From Phoronis australis (lineage: Eukaryota > Phoronida > Phoronidae): 64,000 nt of DNA. The position numbers were made by a program, and so were the translations under genes. Shown here piece after piece: positions 1 to 12,656 of the stretch (position 1 is the stretch's first letter; each line of letters starts with the position of its first letter). The notes under the pieces are model-generated. The model made no database searches, was not told the origin of the DNA, and saw nothing but the letters and a program-made list of their open reading frames with translations. Location: positions 337,477-401,476 of the forward strand of contig NMRA01000102.1 of assembly GCA_002633005.1 (NCBI GenBank), written 5' to 3'.

Positions 1-429
1 TTCTATGCCCGTAGCCAGCTATTGCAACTACACGAGTACTAGATGCGTAATTGTGGTTAGCGAACTTTTTATTCTTCTCTTCATACCCCTCCCCGGCAAC
101 TTTTCGCTCTCCGTACCACTGCCGCCGTAAAAATGTTCAGACTCCAATAGAAACAATCATGTTCCAGCTGAAGCCGGCAATTAAAAACAAAATTATTCTG
201 GGTGGCTAAAAAGGGTACAGTGTAGGTGGTAACGATATGTAGAAAGTCACCCCTACTAGATGGAGTTTGCCTCGCAAAATCGTATTATTATAACGTTTCT
301 TACCATTGTAGTCTTTTAATATCTTATTACCGCAAACACTCGGGTTAACGACTATGCTAACGCACAAGCCTACTCCCTACCTTTGAAGTGTTTCACAATA
401 AGCGCTCACTGATCTACTAAGCGTTCCCC

Positions 430-1409
430 CTCAACTTTTGAGAATTTCCAATTAAGCGCCCACAGTTTAGGCTAGCGCCCATCATATCGCACTACAAACG
501 ACCGCGCGTGGTTGAAAATGACTCGTGTGTCACTCTCATTTTACACAACAAATTCCGTTTTCAAAAAACGTCTTTTCTCAATATGTAAAAACCAAATCCC
601 GGTTTTGTTTTATACCTCCGAAAGAAAGTTAACTCTAGTGACATGTGTGTCGTTTTGTGACTGACCTATTTTTTCCGTACCTGGAAGGTATTGAGCAAAC
701 TTGCCATTACCAGATGGAAACTCGCACGGAGGGAGTCGGGAATTATTTGGAGGCTATTCACTTCATGGAAAACTAATTGTTGAGTACGTAAACAGAATAA
801 GTACCACATTTTTGTTGTGAAATTTGCACTGAATTGTTTATTCGGTTAAAGCATCGTTTCACGGATTTTTTTTCGACAGACGTTTTTCAAACATGAGTTA
901 AGTTGCAAAATTTGGACTGCGAACAAAAAACGGAGGGAATTTGCCCTCGGAATTAGTTTGAATCTTCAACGACTTTGATGACAGCCAGTAGCAGGTCAGA
1001 CCTAGCAAAATACCAGATACTTTTTCAACGGGCATTTTCTACCTTTTCAAATCGCAAACTTAGCTACTCGAATGCACGTGTCAGTTAGAGAACTCTAATT
1101 CAACTTTCACGTCGGGAACTTGACTTGCGGTCTAGAGACTTTCAATGGCGGTCGTGAAGAACAGTAACGCCGTACCTGCATGAACGAAGTCAGTTTTGGG
1201 ATCTGAAATTTGTGAATGTTTAACGCGGCAGGAAAGAGCATAATCTAAACATTTTCTCGATGATCTAAAATCAATTTCGGCGCGTAAAAATGGCAGGAAA
1301 ATTTTGCGACCTGGCATTTATGAATGCGAGCTGGATTTTGGAAATGCGACCTGGGATTCTGGCTGGGTCGCAAAATGCGACCTGGCGATTTTAATAGCGT
1401 CGAGCCCTG
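430..1409 (+). mobile_element. hAT-like non-autonomous element, right part
   Basis: About 980 bp homologous to 50450-51422. The right end read inward starts CAGGGCTCGACGC, typical of hAT termini, with subterminal repeats of the type GGTCGCATTTTGC. The left end is not defined in this copy. No transposase. Confidence 0.55.
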
Positions 1410-1505
1410 TAGAAAATATTATAAGAATGAAGTAAAATAAAGTGGGGGCAGTTGTAAAAGCACATTTAACGAATACATTTTGTCTCCCTCAAAACATTAC
1501 ATATA

Positions 1506-2999
1506 CCGTATTCGCCGTAATAACCACCCATGCCCCTATAAGCGCCCCTCCCCTCACGCGTTTTCAGACTTTGCTAAAATAAGCGCCCAGTCCATGAACG
1601 TGTACGTGCGAAAAATGCCTTACCTGCAGTCCTAAAATTCTACAGTTACGTCTTCAATTTATCAATAATATCCGACAGTCCTGAAAAAATCATTGTGCGC
1701 AGAATTTGTAGACCACGAGCCTCGATGCTATGTCAGTATTAAGCCATGACTATACACTTCAAACTTCCGCCATGCCTCAAAACGAACACAAAAGTTCTGC
1801 TGATTGATATTGCGAGGACCAATGGTCTGGCCTTTCAGAACAGAAGTAGTGTACTTGTTTACGGGATTGCTTTGTAAATATTTCCCGCTTTCAACAGGAA
1901 TTCAAATTTCTTTGTAGGCCTACACGTGAAAACCGCGAATCGAAGACTAATAAAAAGATTGGCCAGTGTTAAAAGCATGTGGCCAGGAAGCGCGCGCTAC
2001 ATACATGAACCTGTCATCAAAGACATTAGTCGGGAACTATCCATTCATGAAACGGGTAGCATAGCATCGGCAAGAAATGAATATTGCCACTAATTTCCAA
2101 CAGTTTCTAATACTATAATAAATGTTTGCGTTATTTTTAAGATGAATTGTTTGATTAACCATAATTGGTGTTTTTAAGCCAAATATCCGATAAAATGACC
2201 GCTGACAGTGAATGCTTACACACCCTTACACCGAAAAATAACTGTCAGATAGTCACGTACGCATCCAGCCACACGGCGACTAATATGGCCTTACGGAGAC
2301 AAATGTCAAGCGTTTTTAGCACATGAGACCGGCAAATGCTGAATGAAACACGCTCTGGTTTAGGCCTACTGCTTGTGCAAATTTCTTTAGATACAATGCA
2401 CATCTAGCTCAGTAGATTGCGTGGCTCTGGCCAAAAGACGGTCTCTGCTCTGGCAAATGAACTCTGGTGACACGCACGCGCTCGCTTACTCACAAATGCA
2501 GACAACTTCAAAACAAACGTCACGTGACAACAACATGTGTGTTCGTTTAGACATTTTTCTCATGTTGCCGATCATGTAGCACAGATTTGTTCTTAAACCT
2601 GCCGTGATCCCGACTCCACGGGAACTTAAAAATCTTAGGGACACTACTTGGAAAACTTAAGGAGGATTTCAGGTAATTTGCTTGAGTCGAAACTGTATTT
2701 TTATTCAAGCATTCAAGTCGCCATATCGACGATTGCTAGGCAGGCATTCGGTGAGTTTTCGCCCTGGGATTTCTGTAAAATGATCGTAATTTAGCAGCAA
2801 TGTTTGATAGCAATGCACCACGGTTTTGTAGAAAGTCTTTCATAGATTACAGATACGCCACAGAGTGTAAATATGATGAATCTTAGCTTCCAATTTCACC
2901 CGTTTCGGACACCGGGTTTCAATGGCATTGGATTATAATAAGCGCCCCCCTGAAACGAACCTTTCTAAGCGCCCTGGGCGGTTATTACAGCGAATACGG
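1506..2999 (+). mobile_element. TIR element family 1, copy 1 (1,494 bp)
   Basis: Ends CCGTATTCGC and its complement GCGAATACGG, flanked by TA on both sides. Subterminal sequence is rich in TAAGCGCCC. On the - strand it holds a decayed version of the HIRAN-like ORF intact in copy 3. No transposase seen. Confidence 0.8.
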
Positions 3000-3284
3000 T
3001 AATTTCCGTTTTTGGAGACTGTTCAGACCATTTAATTTTTTTAATTGGTACTTCAAATTAACCCATGGGCCTACATTTAAGTGTTTTGCATGTTGACCCA
3101 TGCACTTACTGTAGATAGACTAGTTTTCAAATAGGCTCGGTATACTGTGTGTAACCATTCTAATCTTTGTCCTCTGCATATCAAGTCCAGCAATCCAGAC
3201 CTAGTGCAAGCACAGTGTGAGTGTGTGTCCTGGATGAGTTGTCCATGACCATTTCAATTCTCCACCGTTCTATATCATCTCCAG

Positions 3285-3454
3285 TGATCCAGACCAAATG
3301 AAGGTGAGCACTGTAAGTGCGCTGGCTGAGGCACGTCAGACAGCCTACATCCGTGGACGCTGGGTCTATCTAGACAACAGCAGTGAGCTGCAGTATAGCA
3401 TAGTGGAGCCCAGCCTGCCAGGGAGTGGGGACTATGCTGCCTACGCCTTGTGGG
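3285..3454 (+). CDS. ATG14: ATG14 coding exon (RGRWV segment)
   Basis: The acceptor ends in CCAG and the donor is GTATGT at 3455. The exon starts with one base completing an upstream codon and ends with one base of the next. It encodes 56 full codons including STVSALAEARQTAYIRGRWV. The upstream exon is outside the window. Confidence 0.9.
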
Positions 3455-6400
3455 GTATGTAGTTATGCTTGTGTGCACGGGTAAGTAAGGATCCTACTGG
3501 GAAGTCCAGGGCCCATTCCATGGAACTAAAAATTCTTAATTTGTTCATTAAGTTCTAGCGTAAATTTATACCTATAGTGTGTCCCACAATGCAATGTAAA
3601 GTAAGTTGCCTAAGTTTGTATGTAAGTTTTTCTCTTAAGAGTTTTGATGGAATGTTGATTATGCAAAATTCTTAACATATACAAAAACGTATGCAAATTC
3701 TTGGCTGTGTATCATTGTGGAACGGATCCCAGAGAGCATGATCTGAACCTAAGCTGTTCAGTTGCTTTTATACTGAGCTGTATTTGAGGCATGTAAGGCA
3801 CCTCAACTGAGGTATGTAGAGCATCTGTATACTTCTCTATTGTCATGATGCTGAATCTATCCCTCCTATCTCATACCACAAGGCTCCATCGTCAGAAATT
3901 GTAAAATGACGAGCTACTATCTCATATTTTTGCTGACTGCTGTAAAGACATTCAAACCATTGTAATGCTTTAGTTCACTATTGGCCTACAGTGTTCAGCT
4001 ATGTTTCAAGAACCTGCACAAAGAACCAACGACTGTTGTACACATTATTACCAACTCCCTTGTGTAAAGGCAGTTTCTCACTTACTCGTTTTAGTGACCA
4101 CAAATCGAGAGCCTGTTGCCGGGCAACCAGATCAGTTGAGGAACCCAGCTTATACCTATCTAGCAGCCCTGGCGTACACAAGTCAATTGGTCACTGTCCT
4201 GGCACACATTTTGGATGCCCGTCTGCCAAGAAGACTGTGTTACAGGTAAACATGTTGTGATAGTTGCATACAGTTACGGAAGCATTTTGAATTTTGTAGG
4301 TAAATAAATAATGTTGGCATGTTTGCTGAGAGGTTCTGTGGTCATCTGCTACTTTTGGTCCACTCACAAGGAAGGAAGTTTGTGAGCAGATGAACTGTCT
4401 TTACTATGCTAATCCCAGATCTCATATGACCGTAGTAAATGTTTAAAGCATAAGAATACATTACTATATGAAGGGAAATTTTTAAGTTTTGGAACATAGA
4501 CTGCTTTTATAGACTATATGCTATTATTTTTCTGTTACTTCAGTGAATTCCTCAGTGCTGACGTGGATGAGGCCAGGTTTAAGAAGCTAGTGTGTTATCT
4601 CAACTATAATATTGTCCATCTGTGCTGTGCACAACTTGTCCCATTCCAAAGTATCAACATACGACACACACTTCACAATCTAGTGCTGTTGACTAGAGCA
4701 CCAAACCTGGGGAGGTAATCTGGTGAAATTATACTGTGTATATTATTTATTTATGCTCATGTGCCTGTGCAGCTCAAAAATCTTTTGTGCATTAAAGCAG
4801 CGCTCCCTGTTATCTTTTTTCAACATGCAGCTGCTCCTACATATTTGACAGTAATCTGACCGTAGATTTTTTCAGAATCAGTACAATAGCTAAGGGTGTT
4901 ACGTCACTTGTACTCATTGGTTACTAGCACATGCTGAGTTATAGCCAGGGCAACGACTTTCTAACAGTGACTCCATAAAAATATGACAAGTAGAGTCTAT
5001 ACCCAAATTCACATGCTTTGATCTTGTGTAGCAAAAATGGCTATTTTAAAGGTTTTCACTGAAGCCATTTTCTGCGAACTTTGACACTCTGTGGCAGCCA
5101 TATTGCACCTTTCCAAAAATTGACCTTACAATAATTTGTTCAGTCACTCTTAACCTGTTCGTAATCTAAAACAAAAACTCTTGCCTCTCCAGTAGTTTTT
5201 GCTTACGAAGCATTACATCAACTGCACTTTGTCCTATTTGCCTGTTCTCAGTTGCCTCAACCACCAATAGGGGGCTCTTGGAACATGGAATTAGCTTGCA
5301 AAACATGACATACATAGCTTGTAAAAATGCAGACGACAGCATTACTAATTACCAATCCCTGAAAATCACACTGTTGATTATTGCTTATTACAAAAAATTA
5401 TGTACATAAATTATAAGCGGCATGCGTGCTTGGTCTGTGTGTTAGATGGCGTTGTAGTTTGTTTCCATGGAGACTGTGGACACGACTAGAAGCCAAATCT
5501 GCCTTGCTCTTGTTTTGTACCTTTGTAGTGAGAGCCACTGACTTAGGAGGGGGGCACACCAGGGGCTATGGCCCTCTATTCAGTGCATAAAATTCATCAA
5601 CTTGATCAAAGCTTATTGTAATTTTGTGTCCATATTGTAATGACCTCGCAGGTTGCTTCAAATTTTAGTCGCCACCAGTCGCAAGAATTTGGTGTTCTTA
5701 TCCCCCCCAGTCACCCCAACATCGCGTATTTCTGACAATGCGGCAAACATTCAAGGTCAATAGAAAACGATTCATGAAAGACAATTTTATTTATGACTGA
5801 GTTCATGACAGACGTTAGGTCAACAAAGTTCAACGCAGGTAACGGTCTGGACTTCAAGCAAACCAAGTGACTGCCTCTGTGGCGTAGCAAGGAGGGGGGT
5901 CAGGTGTCCCTGGGCACTTGCCAGAGGGGGTGAGGCATCTGTTAAATGGGGGGTTACACAGCTACTGACCATGGTGCCTGAGGGTGGGGGTTGCCACTTG
6001 AGGTGTCGATTGGGGATAAGGTGGTGCTTGCTGGACTGACTACTGTCATTTCAGGTGTTCAGGGTACAGACACTTTCTGCTTGGGTGAAAACCGGCACCA
6101 AGTTCTCTTGGGTAAATATTGCATATGATTTGACTGGTCCTGGTCATTCACAACTTCACCTACTTTAATAGGTTAGTAGCTCATCCTTTGGCCTTGATTT
6201 ATGACCTACTTTACAGCACGTCAGATGATCTGAAATGTCTTAAGCATGACTGACTAAAGCCACAAAGCTTTCGTGATCACACTTCTTTGTTGAAAACTCT
6301 CTAAATGAACAGGACGGACATTTGTTCCCCATTTTGTCTTTTAGCGCATGATATCCTTGACGAGTCTTTACAAATAACAATTTTTACGAGTTCAAAATTC

Positions 6401-7980
6401 AAAGGTATTTATTTCTATTTAAAAACTCTAAAGTGTTTAAAATAACTTGTTAATGGAAGAAAGCAAGAGAGTTGCGTGTTTTTACATACCCTCAAACCTA
6501 ATGTCAACTCACTCACTGGGCAAAGGTCATTGGGTTCAGTTTTGATACTGACCGCGCAATATATCCAGAAAACAACTTGTTTTCATTTCAAAGAGCTCAG
6601 ATTTGATTTTTATAACAATTCGATGCAGAATTTTTCTTCAAATTGTTGTTCAAATGGTCGGTAAACTTTGTTCATCATTTCCAAAATAAACAGTTTTGTA
6701 AGAAAATTTTCTCTAAAATGTAATGTTGAGGCAAGATGTTTTTTGCTTAATCATCAAGGTTTATTCCTTAGCTGTAGGTCCAAAAAGTTACAAAAAGCTA
6801 CAAGGTGCAATATGGCAGTAAGAGGGTCTCAAAAACGGCTACTAAAATTAGCTAGGAAAAGTGGTCTGTGGATTATATCTCCTGTTTAGCACAAAGCTGT
6901 CAAATTTGAATAACTGCCAAATAATTATGCACAGTATACATTTGTTATTCCAGCCACCAAAGCACAACTTTCAATCTATTTTGTAAGCTACTTATTTTTG
7001 TCGCTGAAAGCATGTAATTTTCGAGACTGCTAATATGACCAATTGCAGTCTGATGCTCCAGCGACGAAATTAGGGGTCATCAAGTGCACAAAATGTGGCA
7101 TTTAGATTTTTGTTAGGATAACTATCCATGTACAAAATGTGGCATTTAGATTTTTGTTAGGATACCTATCCATGTACAAAATGTGGCATTTAATTTTTTG
7201 TTAGGATACCTATCCATGTACAAAAAATGAAGTTGTTTTGAATTTTGATGTATAGACTGATTTTTGAAAATCTACTGGTTTTTATGTAGACTGCCTCTTA
7301 AGTTGTATGTCAGATGAGTTTCCTGACTTCAAGTTCACACAGATCAGTAAAACACTGATGAAAAATAAGAAAAGTTATAATATACAGAGTAGGTCAGTGT
7401 TTACAATTTACTTGAACACTGGAAACTATTTAGAGATGTATACTGATGTTTTTGCTATTGTAATCATGGTTATGATGAATTGAGTGCACTGAGGACGTTC
7501 AGTGTATGTCATCATAACATTCAGTGTATGACGTAACATGTAGGTTCACAAACAGCTGAGTTTTGAAAAATGCTTAACAAATTTATGGAAGCCTATTTCA
7601 TTAAAAACAGTTGAACTAACTTAATCTAAAGACAGATGTAATTGCTTGCTAATGTGGTAAACATTTTCAAGTGATATTGTTTTTCACCCAGGACGCAGTC
7701 ATTTGAGTTGAACCAGGAACTTATTCAATCCATGGAGGAGAGCAGTCAATGGGAAGACAGCGATGATGATGATGACAATGATGATGCTTTTGATTGGGAG
7801 AATGTGCCTACGTCCCTACCGGAAGTTCCTTTCGGCAGTTCCCAGTCATCCAGTATTGGCAGCACAGTGTCGCAGGCTACTTCTTTGGCATCCTCACCAC
7901 CAGGAGGAGGCCTGATGTTGTCTGCTGCTACGTCTCTTGCTTCCTTCTGGCGTGCGGCGACGGGGACAGATAAAAAATAA
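3285..7980 (+). CDS. ATG14: ATG14 (Barkor), 3' part of gene, last four coding exons
   Basis: Joined exons 3285-3454, 4095-4245, 4544-4714 and 7692-7980 read in one frame and give about 259 C-terminal residues. Known role: ATG14 targets the VPS34/VPS15/Beclin-1 complex to ER sites and promotes autophagosome formation. Seen: a conserved core with RGRWV, a stretch with NPAYTYLAALAY followed by ILDARLPRRLC, then LHNLVLL, and a C-terminus with acidic residues, DWENVP, a Ser-rich stretch and SAATSLASFWRAATG. This last part matches the BATS region, whose terminal amphipathic helix senses curved membranes. The coiled-coil half that binds Beclin-1 is not in the window; 1-3000 is transposon sequence, so the upstream exons lie further left. 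The gene converges on BAZ1A. Family assignment is by recognition of the ordered motifs and exon phases. Confidence 0.93.
4095..4245 (+). CDS. ATG14: ATG14 coding exon (NPAYTYLAALAY segment)
   Basis: The acceptor is TTTTAG and the donor GTAAAC. The incoming G makes GTG, and the exon leaves AG, so both junctions are in phase. It encodes LRNPAYTYLAALAYTSQLV and ILDARLPRRLC, the best conserved stretch of the C-terminal half. Confidence 0.92.
4544..4714 (+). CDS. ATG14: ATG14 coding exon (LHNLVLL segment)
   Basis: The acceptor is CTTCAG and the donor GTAATC. The incoming AG plus T makes Ser, giving SEF as in the vertebrate protein. It encodes FKKLVCYLNYNIVHLCCAQ and HTLHNLVLLTRAPNLG, and leaves AG for the next exon. 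Confidence 0.92.
4715..7691 (+). other. Long last intron of ATG14 (2,977 bp)
   Basis: GTAATC donor, CACCCAG acceptor. No convincing ORF. It holds G-rich patches at 5555-5575 and 5885-5990 that resemble worn transposon ends, and a 46-bp direct repeat at 7085-7222. Confidence 0.8.
7085..7222. repeat. 46-bp direct repeat, three units
   Basis: TACAAAATGTGGCATTTAGA and TTTTTGTTAGGATACCTATC repeated in the last ATG14 intron. Confidence 0.85.
7692..7980 (+). CDS. ATG14: ATG14 terminal coding exon with BATS-type C-terminus
   Basis: The acceptor is TTCACCCAG and the stop is TAA at 7978. It encodes an Asp-rich run, DWENVPTSLPEVP, a Ser-rich linker and a final amphipathic segment SLASFWRAATGTDKK. In the family this end is the membrane-binding BATS region. 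The antisense frame here is also open but is explained by the biased composition. Confidence 0.92.
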
Positions 7981-8514
7981 CCAGGGAGGTTCTTCTTAAG
8001 AATGCAATGTTTCCAAAGTGCAAGGCTATGTTTTTTATGGATTATAACACCTTGCTGAAGCCAGTCCATGAAACGCTGTGTGACATTTATCATAAATGTT
8101 GAGTTAAAGCTGAGGATGACTGTAACATAGTATGGGGGATAGAGTAGTTGCCTATCGGCAACCTGTTTGTGTTTGCAGACCTGGCTCTCGAGCCCGTCCT
8201 GGGCCCTTTGTCGGGGTACTGGCAGAAATCTTTGTGTCACATGGTCACCAGTGGGTAGTTCTTGGTAGTTATTCAACACCACCTGTTGGCTGTTATTTGC
8301 GAGGAGGCACTGGTAATTCACATCCACTGTCCAATTTTCATTTATTGTTCATGATTTTGACTGCTTTTCTGATTTTACGATTCCAATATTTATTTCCTCT
8401 AGATAGTCCTATGACTGTAGGTTTGCAAATATTGTGCAATGTCCATACGGTGTTCTCCTATGTCTGTAGGGTTGCCAGACGATATGTTGAAGTGTTATTG
8501 TAGTCTGGTACCTA

Positions 8515-9100
8515 GAATAGATTCAGACCAGTCTTACCAACATGTTTGGCAGGACAATCAGGGTATTCAATCGTGTTTATCTCCCTGCATTTCTTGTTGT
8601 CGTCTGACTTGCCTTTTGGGTGGACTAAGGCACTTCGTAGTGTGATGAATGGTTTGTGGTAAATGCCCACCACGTGTTCTGAAGATATTAGACAGTTTTT
8701 TCCGAGAGACCGTGAATGTACGAATGGGCTATTATAAAGTTGAATCATCAGGGTCAGCCTTTTTTGGTTTGGGATTGAACATCCAGTCGGAGTAGTCGTT
8801 GTTGTGTAACATGTTTGATTCAAGTCTGTTTGCCATTTTCCTCTGTTACTAATTGTCCAGGTCTGTTTAAAAGTGGCTGACCTTGTACGTTAGACTTGAT
8901 GGTTTGAGCCGAAATTCGGGTACAGGTCCGTGTGGGTAGGAGTGACCTTCGTACTGCCGTCCTCTTTGATATGTATGCACATGTCAAGAAAGGAAAGTTT
9001 GTCATCTGATAGGTGTTGAATGGTAAACTTGATGTGAGGTTCCACAGAGTTGATGTGATCTAGATAGATGGTTTGTCACCATCTTGTGCTAAAGTTAGTT
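8515..9100 (-). pseudogene. Penelope-like retroelement remnant (RT end to GIY-YIG)
   Basis: The - strand reads, in broken frames, DHINSVEPHIKFTIQ, LSFLDMCIHIKEDGS, THTDLYPNFGSNH, then HKPFITLRSALVHPKGK and YPDCPAKHVGKTG. The order LPFLD / KPTHTD..Y..F.S.H / TLR..LV.PKD / C..C...YVG.TG is that of Penelope-like elements between the reverse transcriptase thumb and the GIY-YIG domain. At least one stop and a frameshift break it. Sits in the ATG14 3' UTR. Confidence 0.65.
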
Positions 9101-9572
9101 GTATCTATGGAGACATTGTGCTTGTGTCATTAATAGTTGTCATGGTGAGTGCAAGGTTTTGTGAAAATGGAATTTTTGCTTATGACAGATTTAGAAAAAA
9201 ATCATATTCAGATCTTTATAGAGGGAGAATTCTACTTTAGGCAAGACTTCCAGTGAAGATTGTAAAATGTTTAACAATATTGAATGTAACTGAAGTATTG
9301 ATAAGTGCCATGTTAGTCCCCTATTGAGAGGACTTTAATAATGTCTGTCCGAAAAGGATAATCGTCAATAGGAACTTCAAGTCAATGCAAACCACATTCT
9401 GTTGTTAAAATCACCAACTCTCTTCACAAACGTATTTACAAAGCAACGTCATCACATTTTCACCCTGTATTTGAGTTGAAATCAAAACAATAATACCCCA
9501 GAGATGTGTACTGCCTTGCCAACTGAAGTTAAAATGCCACCACAAGTAATTTAATGAGCCTAATCTGAAGCA

Positions 9573-9790
9573 GCAGCCACCAGTCATACCAGTCAGTCAC
9601 AGTCACACCAGTCAGTCACAGTCACACCAGTCAGTCACAGTCACACCAGTCAGTCACAAGTCACACCAGTCAGTCACAGTCACACCAGTCAGTCACAGTC
9701 ACACCAGTCGGTCACAGTCACACCAGTCGGTCACAGTCACACCAGTCGGTCACAGCCACACCAGTCGGTCACAGTCATACCAGTCAGTCA
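9573..9790. repeat. 19-bp minisatellite, about eleven units
   Basis: CAGTCAGTCACAGTCACAC repeated, with CAGTCGG variants toward the right. Lies within the probable ATG14 3' UTR. Confidence 0.9.
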
Positions 9791-10183
9791 TTTTTGGAAA
9801 TAGCTTCTAATCTGGATAAGGAACAAGATGAGAATTTTATAACAATAGGTGACCAAAATCAAAAGTTGTGTTTTGACAAAAGGCAATAGTTTATTGCCTT
9901 TTCAGGTGATATGTTTGAGTTGAGGGACAACATGCTCTTGCAAGTGTTGCTGGAGTCTTTTAGCTTTAGTTTACTTGATTACTGTTCATTTAGGTCATTC
10001 CTGTGTGAATGTTGGATGAGATAACCAATTGTGTATTGTTGTGTTGCAGAAATTATGAGAATATGCTGCCAGTCTTCCTTAAAACTGCACTCGTGCAATT
10101 TTTGTTTTAATTTATTCAAAAACCCAGTGTCTTTCAATTCCTTTTAGGAAGATTACATTTTTGTTGATATATCTGAAATGTTT

Positions 10184-10189
10184 AATAAA
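10184..10189 (+). terminator. Candidate poly(A) signal of ATG14
   Basis: AATAAA followed within 30 bases by a GT-rich stretch. It is the first perfect AATAAA I see after the stop codon, which implies a 3' UTR of about 2.2 kb. Confidence 0.5.
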
Positions 10190-10210
10190 AGAGCTTGTTT
10201 GTCTCTTGGT

Positions 10211-11715
10211 GTTATTCATCTTTTATAAATTATAAGGTGGAAAAGTTAAAACCCATTTGTTGCTATGGCTACCAGCTGGGATCTGTTTCATAAAACTTAA
10301 TATTACACTCCTACTTCTCAATTGCTCAAAAAAGTTTAGAGAAGTAATTAGGAGCGCATTTATAGAAATTATTTCTTTAACTAGCAGTATTGTGTAGTCT
10401 CGGAGACTACATTTTTGTTCAAGTTTGACTTAGTTATTTTTTAGAAATGGTATGGAACTCGACACGACATCTCTGACTTGAGTCTTCAAGTCATAATTCA
10501 CGTAACAGACATCTTGTGAGGCAGGGGAATTTTGTAAAGTTGAAGAGTTGCAACTCGATCATTTATTTGTTGTAATACACAGTATGCACTGAAACTAAAA
10601 ACATTGGAGCTTACTGAAGTAATTTAACGTTATCACTTCTGGAAATGTTTTTCATCTTGGAACAGATGAAACGAGCATCATAATGTGTTGGGTGCTAGAA
10701 AACTTGTCTCACTGTCAGCGAATATTTGTTGGCTCTTTTTAATTTTGCATTTTTATAAGAAATTGACATAAAATTTTTGAGTAATGATGAAGAAATGTAC
10801 CACTTTTTGGAAACGTTTTATGTAAACCATGCTAAAACCTTGACTTTCACATTTGTTCTTTCAATGCAACAACATTCTGTTCTTACCCTTAGTTTGAAGT
10901 AAAATTACACAAATTATCTTGAATAACAGCCATACTACCTTGTTGAATGACACTAACCCGTCATGACCAGCAGGCCATACTACCTTGTTGACTTGACACC
11001 TTCCATGACCAGCAGGCCATACTGTCCTGTTGACTGCCACTAACCTGTTGTGACAAGCAGGCCATACGATCTTGTTGACTGCCACTAACTGGTCATGACC
11101 AGCAGGCCACACTACCATGAATTCCAAAGCAAATGACTGTGCTGGATGTGCTCGTCTTGTCAATCAACTTGCAGTAAGCCAGAAATTTTGAACAATAGGT
11201 CGGTCATGCATTGTATTTTTCTGTCTTCACGAAAGAAGAATGTTCAGAGGACTGGCTTACTGACATGTAGGGTTCATGCAACAATATTTTAAAACTGCTT
11301 TGTAACAAAGTTCAACAAGTGTACTTTTCATAACTCGAACTTCGAGTCTTGAGTTTGCCTTTGTATTTGGTAAATCCAAGATATTACAAAAACTTATATT
11401 TTCAGTTTTAGAGCTCAACAACTGAAATGAAAATTGAGAATAGTTTGTAGAGACCATGAAGTTGTGAACAAACGGACTTTTTTATGTAAGGATAATGAAA
11501 TGACTGTTTGCAAGCCTTAGTGGTGCAGCGGACCATGAGAAAGTCTCCCCATTTCACGGTTCTTTGAACTGAGATAGCAGATTTGCACAAAAATTGTTAT
11601 ATACCATGAAGCCTACTAATCAGCTTATCAATCAACTAGACTGATATCTGGATTTGGAGTGTAAACCAGATGGGAAGTTTTTGGACTTGCACAATTAATA
11701 TACAAACTTGTGGTT
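10211..11715. other. Intergenic space between convergent ATG14 and BAZ1A
   Basis: About 1.5 kb without a supported gene. It includes a 9-bp perfect inverted repeat at 10393-10411 and a minisatellite at 10925-11110 with units of about 45-50 bp. Confidence 0.6.
10925..11110. repeat. 45-50 bp minisatellite, four units
   Basis: Units with CTTGTTGACTGCCACTAAC and CATGACCAGCAGGCCATAC. Lies between the two genes. Confidence 0.85.
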
Positions 11716-11731
11716 ACAGATAAACACAACA

Positions 11732-11737
11732 TTTATT
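11732..11737 (-). terminator. Candidate poly(A) signal of BAZ1A
   Basis: AATAAA on the - strand followed by a T/GT-rich stretch, about 630 bases after the stop codon. Other weaker signals exist nearby. Confidence 0.45.
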
Positions 11738-11954
11738 GTGCTACAAAATAATGCAGTTGAACCGTGTTACTATGAATCTGGTTTACAACATTTCAACACT
11801 TAAACCATCAATTCCACAACTCCCAAGCAAACTGTACTCGATACAAATTGATTAGGTTACAATAATCCTCCATTTACAACAAACGTTTAAAAAAGGTTTC
11901 TTGAGAGTTCGTTGTTACACGATTCAATTGTATCTTCATAAATCGCAACCATTG

Positions 11955-12055
11955 CCAAATACAGTATTTATAATAATTAGTAAACACAACTAGCCTATAG
12001 ACAGTATTTATATTAATTAGTATTCACAACTAGTCTATAGACAGTACATAAATCA
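11955..12055. repeat. 40-bp direct repeat, about 2.5 units
   Basis: ACAGTATTTATAATAATTAG followed by CACAACTAGCCTATAG, in the probable BAZ1A 3' UTR. Confidence 0.8.
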
Positions 12056-12362
12056 TAAAACTTCTACAGAAGTAATGGTTTACTAATAACATCAGCAGGC
12101 TCAAACAATGTTCCATGTTCTAGCAATAATTGTTTGTCATGTTCTAGCAATAATTAAATTGTGTAAGTCATGTTAAGAAATTTTGTGACTGCTACGCATA
12201 CAAAAAATAGATGTTAGAATAATCTGAAATATTGGCAAAATCAAGTCGGCTGTTATCAATGCTTGTCTATAAATTATTTACATACATAAATACTGAATTT
12301 GTGTACACAGATCATAAACAGTCAGTGTGAATGCTTGAGAAGTTTGTGAGGTCAAAGGTTAA

Positions 12363-12656
12363 CTACTTCCGCCGCGGTCGTTTTGAAGGCACATCACTAT
12401 CCTTTGCAGTAAAGTCTTGTTTTGACGACTTGAGATCAATTTTCAACTCTTTGATTCGTTTCTCAAACAATTTCGACAGCTTGCTTCCTAGTTTGTATTC
12501 CTCAGCCGAGGGTACATTGTAAGCTTCACAGTTACTGAACATGAGTCTCATATCTTCAGCAATGTCCAACGGTCCGTTGTAACGAAATGCATTGATGTTA
12601 GCCCGTATGGTCGACAGGTCCATTGGGGATTTAATGATATCAAAGTAGTCAGGAGC
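12363..12656 (-). CDS. BAZ1A: BAZ1A exon 26 (bromodomain end and stop)
   Basis: Residues 1456-1552 and TAG. APDYFDIIKSPMDLSTI and LMFSNCEAYNVPSAEEY carry the acetyl-lysine-anchoring Asn1502. The tail ends KRPRRK. Acceptor TTCCAG. Confidence 0.96.
   Translation of the reverse strand, partial: APDYFDIIKSPMDLSTIRANINAFRYNGPLDIAEDMRLMFSNCEAYNVPSAEEYKLGSKLSKLFEKRIKELKIDLKSSKQDFTAKDSDVPSKRPRRK

Larger units (their letters stand above)
7981..10183 (+). other. Probable ATG14 3' UTR
   Basis: No conserved + strand coding sequence. It contains an antisense Penelope-like remnant (8515-9100) and a 19-bp minisatellite (9573-9790). The extent depends on the poly(A) signal at 10184. Confidence 0.45.

Noticed and set aside
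3181..3240. Possible small ATG14 exon resembling the start of the 3285 exon
   Set aside because: The likeness is limited to a short AATCCAGACC-type stretch and no open frame joins in phase.
5555..5990. G-rich patches as regulatory elements of ATG14
   Set aside because: They look like worn ends of DNA transposons (GTGGCGTAGCAAGG type); no other support.
7746..8327. 193-codon open frame on the - strand
   Set aside because: Antisense to the last ATG14 exon, whose Asp- and Ser-rich codons leave the reverse frame open. No domain is visible.
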